Translations under genes and position numbers: made by a program
The notes under the pieces: generated by a model
The model's input: only the letters and a program-made list of their open reading frames with translations
What the model was told of the DNA's origin: nothing
Database searches by the model: none
Shown: one piece after another, positions 15,647 to 23,978 of the stretch
Numbering within the stretch: position 1 is the first letter of the stretch
Layout of the letters: each line of letters begins with the position of its first letter
NCBI GenBank assembly: GCA_902622955.1
Contig: CACNRP010000006.1
Location: 1 to 43,450 of the forward strand
DNA from: an uncultured Pelagibacteraceae bacterium
GTDB taxonomy: Bacteria; Pseudomonadota; Alphaproteobacteria; Pelagibacterales; Pelagibacteraceae
Direction of reading: 5' to 3'
Length of the DNA: 43,450 nt

Positions 15647-18220
15647 ATGGAGTTTAAAAAAATCCAATTAAACGGATTTAAATCTTTTGCTGAAAAAACT
15701 AACTTCTTAATTGAAGATGGTCTTACTGGTATAGTAGGTCCAAACGGCTGTGGAAAATCAAACATCGTAGAATCTTTGAGATGGGTAATGGGAGAGACCT
15801 CTGCAAAAAGTATGCGAGGATCTGGTATGGAGGACGTAATTTTTTCAGGTACATCTAATAAAGCATCAAAAAATATAGCTGAAGTTTCAATCGAAGTTCA
15901 AAATAAAGACAAAGAGGGTCCAATTCAATACCGTGAAATAGAACAAATACAAGTTAGAAGAAAGATAGAAAAAGACAAAGGATCTAAATTTTATATAAAT
16001 GATAAAGAGGTTAGAGCAAGGGATGCACAAATGTTTTTTGCGGACCTTTCGACTGGTGCACACTCACCATCTATGATTAGTCAAGGAAGAATAGGAGCAC
16101 TGGTGACTGCTAAACCAACTGATAGAAGAGCTATTTTGGAGGAAGCTGCAGGAATATCAGGCTTACATGTTAGAAGACATGAAGCTGAATTAAGATTAGG
16201 TGCTGCTGAAAATAATTTAAAAAGGGCAGATGAACTTAGAAGACAACAAGAAAAACAATTAGCAAATCTTCAAAAACAAGCTGAGGAAGCAACAAAGTAT
16301 AAACTAATTTCAGATCAAATTAAAAAAATTGAAGCAGGATTGTATTATTTGAAATTAATAGAAATAGACAAAGAAATTAGAATAGAAAATGAAATAAATA
16401 CTGAGGCAGAAGGGGAAGTAGAAGGATTTAATAACAAAATATCTGAACTAGAAAATTCAATTAAAACTTTTACAGATAAAGTAAATCCATTGAGAGAGAA
16501 AAATATAGAAAATTTATCAAGGATACAAAGACTCAATTTAGAGCTTCAGAGTTTAGATGAGGAAAATACAAGAATTCAAGATGAGATAGAGAGCATCAAA
16601 AAATCAATTCAAACCCTTGATGATGATATCACAAGAGAAAAAGGAATAATTATAGACGCTAATTCTAATGAAAAAAGATTGAAGGAAGAAAAAACTGAAT
16701 TAATTGAAACAGACTCGAAGTATTTTGAAACAGAAAAATTATCTAATGAGGAATTAGAAAATGCAAAGAATAAACTTAAAGAAGAGCAAAAAGCTGTTGA
16801 TGAAGTTGTAAACAATTTAGCAGATGAAACTGTAAATATAAGTGTTGGTCCAATAAGAAATATAAAAAATACTATTACAAGGGTAAAAGAATTAATAGAT
16901 AGTAATGAAATAAATCAAGCAGTAACTCTTCTAGATAGATGTAATATGGAGCTAGATAGTTTTTTAAATGATTTAAAAAATGAGAGATATAGAAGTGAAT
17001 TATTAGGAGTTAGTGAAAAATCGGAAAATATAAAATTACTCCAAGAAAAATATGCTGATGCATATAGTAAAAATCAATCAATTAAAAATGAGTCTATAAA
17101 AAGAAATGAAAGAATTAAGACTATTGAAACAGAAATTGAAAGTTGGAAAAATTTATTAACTAACTCAGAAAAAATGGTAAATGAACTAACAAAAAGAAAA
17201 GAAAAATTATCAAAACAATTAAGCAATTTAGAAAATCAACCTAGAGCACAGGCTGAAAGAAAAGGTCAAATTTCAGAAAATTTAAGAATCTCAGATAAGG
17301 AAAAAGTTGATAATGAAGCGATTATAGATGAAACAGATCAAAAAATTGAAATGTTAAGAACGCAATTAAATGAGATACAAGAGCAATCAATTCAAATCAG
17401 AGAGAGAAAAGCAAGCTCAGGAGCTACAATTGAAGGTCTGCGAAAAAGAAAAAGTGATCTGCTTGATAGAATTAGTTCTGAGTTAAATTTGAATGAAGAT
17501 AATATTTTAGAAAATTCAAATTTAAACGGAGTAGAAGAACTTCCAAATCCAGTTGATCAAGAAGATGCTTTGGACAAGAAAAAACAAGAAAGGGAAAAAT
17601 TAGGATCTGTGAATTTAAAAGCAGATGAAGAAACAAGTAAATATGAAGAAGAGATAAAAAAAATGGAACAAGATCGTGCCGATCTTGTTACCGCTATCGT
17701 GAAACTAAAAGATAGCATAAATGAACTTAATCAAAAAGGAAGAGAAAGATTGATTGAAGCTTTTGAAAAAGTTAATAGAAAGTTTAATGAAGTTTATACA
17801 AAACTTTTCAATGGTGGAAATGCCAAATTAGAATTGGTTGACTCTGATGATCCACTTGAAGCAGGTTTAGAAATGTTAGTTAGTCCCCCAGGAAAAAGAC
17901 TTCAATCTATAACTTTATTATCTGGAGGGGAACAAGCATTGACTGCCCTCTCTTTAATTTTTGCAGTATTTTTAACTAACCCTTCACCTATATGTGTATT
18001 AGATGAGGTTGATGCACCACTTGACGATGCTAACGTAACAAGATTTTGTAGTCTACTTGAGGAACTTATAAAAATAACCAATACCAAATTCATAATTGTA
18101 ACTCATCATGCTTTAACTATGTCAAAAATGAACAGACTATATGGGGTGACTATGCCTCAAAAAGGAATTAGTCAGCTTGTAGCGGTTGATTTACAAAAAG
18201 CAGAGAGTATGGTTGCTTAA
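15647..18220 (+). CDS. smc: Short chromosome segregation SMC protein without a recognisable hinge
   Basis: ABC-type ATPase of the condensin family that organises and segregates the chromosome. The heads are intact: Walker A GPNGCGKSN (31-39), signature LLSGGEQALTAL (from 757) and Walker B ICVLDEVDAPLD (about 782-793), with the D-loop and THH switch after it. Long coiled coil fills residues about 170-700. The protein has 857 residues, against about 1150 for typical bacterial SMC. The mid-point (about 395-450), where the roughly 150-residue globular hinge should be, holds only a short helical stretch (SVGPIRNIKNTITRV to FLNDLKNERY). It is 8 bases after dsbA and 8 before atpI. Confidence 0.93.
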   Translation: MEFKKIQLNGFKSFAEKTNFLIEDGLTGIVGPNGCGKSNIVESLRWVMGETSAKSMRGSGMEDVIFSGTSNKASKNIAEVSIEVQNKDKEGPIQYREIEQIQVRRKIEKDKGSKFYINDKEVRARDAQMFFADLSTGAHSPSMISQGRIGALVTAKPTDRRAILEEAAGISGLHVRRHEAELRLGAAENNLKRADELRRQQEKQLANLQKQAEEATKYKLISDQIKKIEAGLYYLKLIEIDKEIRIENEINTEAEGEVEGFNNKISELENSIKTFTDKVNPLREKNIENLSRIQRLNLELQSLDEENTRIQDEIESIKKSIQTLDDDITREKGIIIDANSNEKRLKEEKTELIETDSKYFETEKLSNEELENAKNKLKEEQKAVDEVVNNLADETVNISVGPIRNIKNTITRVKELIDSNEINQAVTLLDRCNMELDSFLNDLKNERYRSELLGVSEKSENIKLLQEKYADAYSKNQSIKNESIKRNERIKTIETEIESWKNLLTNSEKMVNELTKRKEKLSKQLSNLENQPRAQAERKGQISENLRISDKEKVDNEAIIDETDQKIEMLRTQLNEIQEQSIQIRERKASSGATIEGLRKRKSDLLDRISSELNLNEDNILENSNLNGVEELPNPVDQEDALDKKKQEREKLGSVNLKADEETSKYEEEIKKMEQDRADLVTAIVKLKDSINELNQKGRERLIEAFEKVNRKFNEVYTKLFNGGNAKLELVDSDDPLEAGLEMLVSPPGKRLQSITLLSGGEQALTALSLIFAVFLTNPSPICVLDEVDAPLDDANVTRFCSLLEELIKITNTKFIIVTHHALTMSKMNRLYGVTMPQKGISQLVAVDLQKAESMVA
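17667..17689. repeat. Perfect 10-bp inverted repeat inside smc
   Basis: AACAAGATCG (17667-17676), a 3-base TGC loop and CGATCTTGTT (17680-17689) form a perfect stem of 10 bp, more GC-rich than its surroundings and containing two GATC. It is followed by a weaker second dyad (GCTATC at 17693-17698 with GATAGC a dozen bases on). It encodes EQDRADLV at the base of the C-terminal SMC arm. No T-run follows, so it is not an intrinsic terminator. Confidence 0.6.
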
Positions 18221-18228
18221 CAATATAA

Positions 18229-18504
18229 ATGCCAAAAGACCCTTTCAAAACTCGCTTAGAGATTGCAAAAAACAAGATTTCTAAGAAAAATCTCTACAAT
18301 AAGAAGAATAACCCCTCACCTATAGGCACTGCATTCAAATTGAGCACAGAACTCGTCTCAGCAGTCGCTGTGGGGACAATTATTGGGTTTATTTTTGATA
18401 AGACCTTTGGTACTAAACCCTGGTTTATATTAATTTTTTTTTTTGTGGGTGTCGTTGCTGGAATAACCAACGTGATCAGATCTGCGAAAAAAATGCAAAA
18501 ATAA
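18229..18504 (+). CDS. atpI: ATP synthase protein I (AtpI)
   Basis: Small membrane protein at the head of many F0 operons, implicated in assembly of the c-ring or magnesium uptake. 91 residues, with a basic N-terminus of about 30 residues followed by two hydrophobic helices (about 39-57 and 65-84), the arrangement of the alphaproteobacterial AtpI family. It lies 8 bases after smc and 9 before atpB. No separate promoter is obvious in the 8-base gap, so the atp genes may be transcribed from within or before smc. Confidence 0.85.
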   Translation: MPKDPFKTRLEIAKNKISKKNLYNKKNNPSPIGTAFKLSTELVSAVAVGTIIGFIFDKTFGTKPWFILIFFFVGVVAGITNVIRSAKKMQK

Positions 18505-18513
18505 ATAAATATT

Positions 18514-19248
18514 ATGGCAGCAAATCCTATGTCTCAATTCGACGTTTACAGAATTGGACCTGAAATTAAGGTTGGAGCATTTGATATATCATTTACAAAC
18601 GCAAGTTTATTTATGATTTTAAGCACTGTGTCTATTTTATTAGTTTTTAATTTAGGATCAAAAAGAAATTCAATACTTCCAAATAAAATTCAATTATTAG
18701 CTGAACTTAGTTATACCTTTGTATCCAAGATGATAAGCGATACAGCAGGATCAAAAGCCAAACCATACTTTTCATTTATATTTTCTTTATTCATGTTCGT
18801 TTTATTTTGTAACATGTTTGGAATGATACCTTATACTTTCACTGTAACTAGTCATATAATTGTAACATTTGTGCTTGCAGCGTTTATATTTATTGGGGTA
18901 ACTGTAATTGGCTTTATTAAACACGGATTAGGATATTTAAAATTATTTGTTCCAAGTGGAGTGCCTGCGGTTTTACTCCCATTGATCGTTATTATAGAAA
19001 TTATTTCTTATTTGAGTAGACCAATAAGTTTATCGGTTAGATTGTTTGCTAACATGATGGCTGGTCATACTATGATGAAAGTTTTCGGAGGCTTTGTAAT
19101 TAGTCTTGGAATAGTTGGTGGATGGCTTCCACTAAGTTTTTCGGTTGCGTTAACAGGTTTGGAGATCTTAGTTGCTTTTCTTCAAGCTTATGTTTTTGCA
19201 ATCTTAACATGCATCTATTTAAATGATGCATTAAATCTACACCATTAA
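18514..19248 (+). CDS. atpB: F0F1 ATP synthase subunit a
   Basis: Membrane stator subunit forming the two proton half-channels next to the c-ring. 244 residues with five to six hydrophobic helices. The key helix contains RPISLSVRLFANMMAGH, whose second arginine is the essential ion-channel residue of the family. The N-terminal MSQFDVYRIGP segment resembles alphaproteobacterial subunit a. Second gene of the F0 cluster; the F1 genes (atpHAGDC) are not in this window, as in many alphaproteobacteria where F0 and F1 operons are separate. Confidence 0.97.
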   Translation: MAANPMSQFDVYRIGPEIKVGAFDISFTNASLFMILSTVSILLVFNLGSKRNSILPNKIQLLAELSYTFVSKMISDTAGSKAKPYFSFIFSLFMFVLFCNMFGMIPYTFTVTSHIIVTFVLAAFIFIGVTVIGFIKHGLGYLKLFVPSGVPAVLLPLIVIIEIISYLSRPISLSVRLFANMMAGHTMMKVFGGFVISLGIVGGWLPLSFSVALTGLEILVAFLQAYVFAILTCIYLNDALNLHH

Positions 19249-19254
19249 CAACAG

Positions 19255-19260
19255 AGGAGG
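19255..19260 (+). promoter_or_regulatory. Perfect Shine-Dalgarno before atpE
   Basis: AGGAGG lies 5 bases upstream of the atpE ATG, an ideal ribosome binding site. It is the strongest seen in the window; most genes here have little or no Shine-Dalgarno. It fits the need for many c-subunit copies per ATP synthase. Confidence 0.8.
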
Positions 19261-19265
19261 ATATA

Positions 19266-19493
19266 ATGGAATTAGAAGCAGCAAAAATGATCGGAGCAGG
19301 TTTGGCAGCAATTGCCTTAGCTGGAGCCGGTGTTGGTATTGGAATAATTTTTGGAAATTATTTGTCTGGTGCAATGAGAAACCCGTCTGCAGCACAAAAA
19401 CAATTTCCTAATTTACTTTTAGGTTTCGCACTTGCAGAAGCCACAGGGTTATTCGGATTAGTAGTTGCATTAATCATTCTTTTTGCTTTTTAA
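19266..19493 (+). CDS. atpE: F0F1 ATP synthase subunit c
   Basis: Proteolipid that forms the rotating c-ring. 75 residues, two hydrophobic helices joined by the polar loop SGAMRNPSAAQKQFP. The ion-carrying carboxylate is E58 in GFALAEATGLF. The residue after it is alanine, not the Ser/Thr of sodium-binding rings, so proton coupling is likely. The glycine-rich first helix (GAGVGIGIIFG) is typical. It is preceded by an ideal AGGAGG ribosome binding site, and the next gene's ATG begins 4 bases after its stop. Confidence 0.97.
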   Translation: MELEAAKMIGAGLAAIALAGAGVGIGIIFGNYLSGAMRNPSAAQKQFPNLLLGFALAEATGLFGLVVALIILFAF

Positions 19494-19497
19494 ATTG

Positions 19498-20088
19498 ATG
19501 GTTAAAAAAATATATTTTCATTCGATATTTTTTAGCTTCTTTTTTATTAAAGAAACTTTTGCAGCTGAAAGTGGAGGTATGCCTCAATTAAATCCAGAGT
19601 TTTGGGTTTCTCAAATTTTTTGGCTAATACTTAGTTTTGGTATTATGTATTTAGTATTATCTAAATTAATACTACCAAAAATTAGTAATAACTTAGAATC
19701 GAGAAAATCTCAAATATTAGAAAATATTGAGGCTGCTGAGAAACAAAGAGAAAATAGTGATGCAAAACTAAAAGAATATGATGAAATTATATCCAAAAGT
19801 AAACTTGAGGCTAATAGCATTTTCAATCAAGCAAGAGAAAAAGCAATAAAAGACATTAGCGCAAAAAGAGAGGTTCTTGATAAGCAAATTGATAGTGAAA
19901 TCGCCGAAGCTGAAAAAGAAATAGATACATTGAGAAAGAATGCCCCAAATAAAATAAATAAAATAGCTATTGAGACTTCATCTGAGTTATTACAAAAACT
20001 TATAGGGGCTGAAGTAAATAATAGCAGTATATCCGCAATCGTTGAAGATCTATTTAAAAGAAATGGAGATAAATACTATGGCAATTGA
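19498..20088 (+). CDS. F0F1 ATP synthase subunit b' (first b-type subunit)
   Basis: Peripheral stalk subunit. From the ATG at 19498 it has 196 residues; the frame opens further upstream at 19483 inside atpE, but the ATG just after the atpE stop fits better. The N-terminus looks like a cleavable signal (FHSIFFSFFFIKETFAAES), then a membrane helix (FWVSQIFWLILSFGIMYLVL) and a long charged coiled coil. Photosynthetic and alphaproteobacterial enzymes use two different b subunits, and this one, adjacent to atpE and with the signal-like N-terminus, matches b'. The next gene starts 11 bases before its stop. Confidence 0.9.
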   Translation: MVKKIYFHSIFFSFFFIKETFAAESGGMPQLNPEFWVSQIFWLILSFGIMYLVLSKLILPKISNNLESRKSQILENIEAAEKQRENSDAKLKEYDEIISKSKLEANSIFNQAREKAIKDISAKREVLDKQIDSEIAEAEKEIDTLRKNAPNKINKIAIETSSELLQKLIGAEVNNSSISAIVEDLFKRNGDKYYGN

Positions 20089-20575
20089 TGCAACATTTTG
20101 GGTAGCCGTATCATTTATTATTTTTTTTGGAGTTTTAATTTACTTTAAGATTCCTCAAAAAGTTTCTGAAATGTTAGATAAAATGATATCAGACATTAAA
20201 AATGAAATTGATGAAAGTGAAAAATTGAGAACTGAGGCAAAGCTGCTGCTAGATAACTCACAAAAAAAATTAGATACAGCTCAGACTGTTAGCAACGAAA
20301 TTCTCGAGAATGCCAAAAAAGATGCTGACAGATTGGTTATTGAAATTAATGATAAGTTTCATAAATCGTCAGAAATCAAAAAAAATTTAGCTGATAATAA
20401 AATAAGTCAAATGAAAGAAGCTGCCTTAAAAGAAATTAAGGATGCATCCATAAAGATTGCTGTGGACTCAGTTAAAAAAATAATAACTACATCTTTAGAC
20501 AAGTCAAAATTAGATGCTGTGTTTCAAAAAAATTTAGATGAAACTAAAGAAGAGTTAAAAAAAATTAACTCATAA
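20078..20575 (+). CDS. atpF: F0F1 ATP synthase subunit b
   Basis: Second b-type stalk subunit. The best start is the ATG at 20078, preceded by GGAGAT and giving MAIDATFWVAVSF with 165 residues; an upstream ATG at 20042 lies deep within b'. A single N-terminal membrane helix (FWVAVSFIIFFGVLIYF) is followed by a coiled coil with heptad-like Lys/Glu patterns and the KKDADRLVIEIN region. It pairs with b' to hold the F1 head. Last atp gene in the cluster; 39 bases separate it from crtI. Confidence 0.92.
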   Translation: MAIDATFWVAVSFIIFFGVLIYFKIPQKVSEMLDKMISDIKNEIDESEKLRTEAKLLLDNSQKKLDTAQTVSNEILENAKKDADRLVIEINDKFHKSSEIKKNLADNKISQMKEAALKEIKDASIKIAVDSVKKIITTSLDKSKLDAVFQKNLDETKEELKKINS

Positions 20576-20614
20576 TACACTTACAATTTTCTAAAAAAAC
20601 TATAAATTGGTAAA

Positions 20615-22075
20615 ATGAATTCTATAGTCATTGGATCAGGATTTGGTGGAATTGCAGCAGCACTACGACTTAAAGCAAAAGGACATAAAGTAATATTAAT
20701 TGAAAAACATCCAGATCTGGGTGGTAGAGCTAGAGTTTTTAAAAAAGACGGATTTACATATGATGCTGGACCAACAGTAATTACTGCGCCCTACTTAATT
20801 AATGAATTGTTTGAGTTATTTAATAAGGATCCTAAAGATTATATAGAATTGACCCCACTTAAAATTTGGTACCAATTTATTTTTGAGGATAAAACTAAAT
20901 TCAACTATTCGGGTGACGAAAAAGAAATGAAAGATCAAATTGAGAAGCTTAACAATGAAGATGTAAATGGATATGAAAAATTAGTTAATTTTACAGAAAA
21001 AATATTTGATAAAGGTTTTTCAGAACTTGCAGATGTACCATTTAATAAACCATTTGTAATGATGCAACAATTGCCTGCTCTTCTGAAACTTAAAAGCTAC
21101 AAGTCAGTTTACTCATTAGTTTCATCTTTTATAAAAAATGAAAAATTAAGAAGAATGCTTAGCATGCATCCTTTACTAGTTGGTGGAAATCCTTTTACTA
21201 CTACGTCTATTTATGGATTAATTCTTTTTTTAGAAAAAAAATGGGGAATACATTATTCAATAGGAGGAACAGGAAATATAATTAAAGGTTTTGAAAAATT
21301 AATGAATGAGGTCGGTATTGAAATAATAAAAAATAGTGAAGTAACAGAGATTATTACAAAAAATAATAAAATAAGTTGTGTAAAATTAAATAATGAAAAT
21401 CTAATTGATGCAGATAATGTTATTTGTAATGCAGATCCGCCTGCATTTTACGAAAAAATGCTAAGTAAAGACAGTAAAAGTTCAATGTTATTTAATTGGA
21501 AAAAAAATCGAATGGAATATTCAATGGGCTTATTTGTTTACTATTTTGGTACAAAGAAAATTTATGAGAATGTTGAGCATCATACAATAAAGTTTGGGAA
21601 CAAGTATAAAGAACATCTTGATGATATATTTGATAAGAAAAAATTAAATAATGATATCAGCTATTATCTACATAGACCTACAGCAACTGACAAAAGTATG
21701 GCTCCGGAAGGAAATGATTGTTTTTATGTTTTAGTGCCAGTTCCTAATAATCAGTCAAAAATAAATTGGGAAATTGAAGGTGAGAAAATGAAAAATCTCG
21801 TAATTGATAAAATGGAAAAAGATTTAATGCCAGATCTTAAAAATAATATAGTTAATGATTTTTATCTTACACCTGATTACTTTGAGAAAGAATTAAATAC
21901 AAAATATGGATCTGGATTTTCAATCCAACCTAAATTTACACAATCAGCATACTTTAGATTTCATAATAAATCAGAAATGTATGATGGTTTGTACTTTGTT
22001 GGTGCAGGTACACATCCAGGTGCTGGAGTTCCTGGTGTTCTCTCTTCAGCAAAAGTTTTAGATAAATTATTATAA
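20615..22075 (+). CDS. crtI: Phytoene desaturase (CrtI type)
   Basis: FAD-dependent desaturase that converts phytoene to lycopene. 486 residues. The N-terminal dinucleotide motif GSGFGG (7-12) is followed by ALRLKAKGHKVILIEK and GGRARVF. The C-terminal carotenoid desaturase signature is recognisable in GLYFVGAGTHPGAGVPGVL. It is the first gene of the crtI-crtB-crtY-blh cassette and its stop overlaps the crtB start by one base (TAATG). No crtE or idi adjoins it. The four-gene set ending in blh makes retinal rather than a carotenoid end product. Confidence 0.96.
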   Translation: MNSIVIGSGFGGIAAALRLKAKGHKVILIEKHPDLGGRARVFKKDGFTYDAGPTVITAPYLINELFELFNKDPKDYIELTPLKIWYQFIFEDKTKFNYSGDEKEMKDQIEKLNNEDVNGYEKLVNFTEKIFDKGFSELADVPFNKPFVMMQQLPALLKLKSYKSVYSLVSSFIKNEKLRRMLSMHPLLVGGNPFTTTSIYGLILFLEKKWGIHYSIGGTGNIIKGFEKLMNEVGIEIIKNSEVTEIITKNNKISCVKLNNENLIDADNVICNADPPAFYEKMLSKDSKSSMLFNWKKNRMEYSMGLFVYYFGTKKIYENVEHHTIKFGNKYKEHLDDIFDKKKLNNDISYYLHRPTATDKSMAPEGNDCFYVLVPVPNNQSKINWEIEGEKMKNLVIDKMEKDLMPDLKNNIVNDFYLTPDYFEKELNTKYGSGFSIQPKFTQSAYFRFHNKSEMYDGLYFVGAGTHPGAGVPGVLSSAKVLDKLL

Positions 22076-22926
22076 TGTTATCTAGAAATTATTTAGCTAT
22101 TTATGCAAAATCCTTCAATTGGGCAGGATTTTTTTTGCCAAAAAAAACCTATATAAAATGCTCTGTGCTTTATGATTTTTGTAGAGTAGCAGATAATATT
22201 GCAGATGATGAAAACAAAATTGAAGAAAAAAAAAATAATTTTATTAAATTTAGAAATAACTTTGTAAATAAAAATTATGATGATCCGATAATTAAAAATA
22301 TGTGGGATCTGATGAATGAATTCAGTATATCCAGAAAAGTTGTTGATGATTTACTTGAAGGTATTAATTCTGATATCAAAGAAGTTGTTAAACTAAATTC
22401 AAAAAAAGAACTGTTAATATATTCCTACAGAGTAGCTGGCACTGTTGGATTAATGATGGCAAAAATATTGAATGTTAACAAAAAAACATCTCTAAAATCT
22501 GCAATTGATCTAGGAATTGCAATGCAATTAACAAATATTTCTCGAGATGTAGTTGAGGATAAAAAAAATAACAGATCTTATATTAATGAAAGTTTTGAGG
22601 ATATTGAGACTACAATCAAACTTTCAGAAAAATTTTATGATAATTCCTTTTACTCAATAAAAGAAATACCGATTACTTTTAGATTTTCTATTCTAGTTGC
22701 GAGAAGAGTTTATAGAAAAATAGGATATAATATTTTAAATAAAAAAAACTTAGAAAATTATAAAAAATCTGGGAAGATTTATGTTTCAAATATTGAAAAA
22801 ATAATTGAAACTTTGTTTTCTATTTTTGATTTAATTAAGTTATCACTTATTAGTAAAATCGATGATAATATTGAACATGATCACAATCTAATTAATGAAG
22901 AAATAAATTTAGATGAAAGAATTTGA
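22075..22926 (+). CDS. crtB: Phytoene synthase
   Basis: Condenses two geranylgeranyl-PP to phytoene, the committed step of carotenoid synthesis. 283 residues. The first aspartate-rich motif is DNIAD (40-44) within YDFCRVADNIADDE. The second, in NISRDVVEDKKNNRSYI near residue 160, carries the other magnesium-diphosphate ligands. The squalene/phytoene synthase helical fold is consistent throughout. It overlaps crtI by one base and crtY by 14, so the three are translationally linked. Its GGPP must come from a synthase encoded elsewhere. Confidence 0.95.
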   Translation: MLSRNYLAIYAKSFNWAGFFLPKKTYIKCSVLYDFCRVADNIADDENKIEEKKNNFIKFRNNFVNKNYDDPIIKNMWDLMNEFSISRKVVDDLLEGINSDIKEVVKLNSKKELLIYSYRVAGTVGLMMAKILNVNKKTSLKSAIDLGIAMQLTNISRDVVEDKKNNRSYINESFEDIETTIKLSEKFYDNSFYSIKEIPITFRFSILVARRVYRKIGYNILNKKNLENYKKSGKIYVSNIEKIIETLFSIFDLIKLSLISKIDDNIEHDHNLINEEINLDERI

Positions 22927-23977
22927 TTATATAATTATTGGTGGGGGTTGCGCAGGGCTCTCTTTGGCTTATGAATTGGAAATTTTTGAAAAATTAAAAG
23001 ATAAAACTTTAGCAATCATTGAGCCAAGAGATAATTATAAAAGAGACAAAACTTGGTCTTTTTGGAAAGTTTTTTCACACAACTTTGAGGACTGTGTAAA
23101 AAAAAGCTGGGATAATTTTACAATAAATACACCAAATAAAACTAAATATTTAGAGTGCCCCACAACTCCCTATCAGACAATTGATAGTGGATTATTTTAT
23201 GAAAAAATACTTTCAAGATTGAGATTAAATAAAAATATTCACTTCTTTAAAAATATAAATGAAGTAGATGCAACAACTGCATTTAGGTTTAATAGTGTAC
23301 CTAAAATCGAAAATAAGCAAAGTGAGTTATGGCAACATTTTTGTGGAGTTGAAATAGAGACTGATAAAGATTTTTTTGATGATGAAATATTTAATTTAAT
23401 GGATTTTGCGTGTGATCAAAGAAATAAAGTTCATTTTTTTTATACACTACCATTTACAAAAAGAAATGCATTAATTGAAACTACATGGATATCAGATCTT
23501 AATGATGAAAAACTCAAAGATTATGACAATCAAATTGATGATTATTTGAGTAAACACTTAAATATAAGAAATTGTAAAGTAAATTATAAAGAAACAGGTG
23601 CAATCCCACTTTTTAGACAGAATAATAAAAAAAAATTGAATGAAATTTATATAGGTGCGGCAGGAGATATGACTAGATTAAGTACAGGCTACACTTTCTT
23701 AAACATACAAGAACAAAGTAGATATATAAGAGAAAACATTGAAAATATTAGAAATGTTAACTTATACAAAATTCAAAGTAAATACGATTTTTTAGATAAA
23801 ATTTTATTAAAAGTTCTTAAAACTAATTCAGCTGAAATGGGTAATATATTTTTCAAAGTTTTTGATTCTAAATCTGAAACTGCAATTAATTTTTTATCGA
23901 ATAAAAGTAATTTTTTTGAAGATTTGGAAATTATCCTAAAAATGCCCAAGTGGAAATTTCTAAAGGAAATAATTTAA
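22913..23977 (+). CDS. crtY: Lycopene beta-cyclase (CrtY type)
   Basis: Flavoprotein that cyclises both ends of lycopene to give beta-carotene. 354 residues. The N-terminal FAD motif GGGCAGLSLAYEL begins at residue 10. RDKTWSFW and later GAIPLFRQNNKK and GAAGDMTRLSTGYTF match the bacterial CrtY pattern. It begins 14 bases before the end of crtB and is followed after one base by blh, the dioxygenase that would use its product. Confidence 0.93.
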   Translation: MKEFDYIIIGGGCAGLSLAYELEIFEKLKDKTLAIIEPRDNYKRDKTWSFWKVFSHNFEDCVKKSWDNFTINTPNKTKYLECPTTPYQTIDSGLFYEKILSRLRLNKNIHFFKNINEVDATTAFRFNSVPKIENKQSELWQHFCGVEIETDKDFFDDEIFNLMDFACDQRNKVHFFYTLPFTKRNALIETTWISDLNDEKLKDYDNQIDDYLSKHLNIRNCKVNYKETGAIPLFRQNNKKKLNEIYIGAAGDMTRLSTGYTFLNIQEQSRYIRENIENIRNVNLYKIQSKYDFLDKILLKVLKTNSAEMGNIFFKVFDSKSETAINFLSNKSNFFEDLEIILKMPKWKFLKEII

Positions 23978-23978
23978 T

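Noticed and set aside
20576-20614. Promoter for crtI in the 39-base gap (TATAAA at 20601)
   Set aside because: No -35 at 16-18 bases; TATAAA is expected often in DNA this AT-rich.
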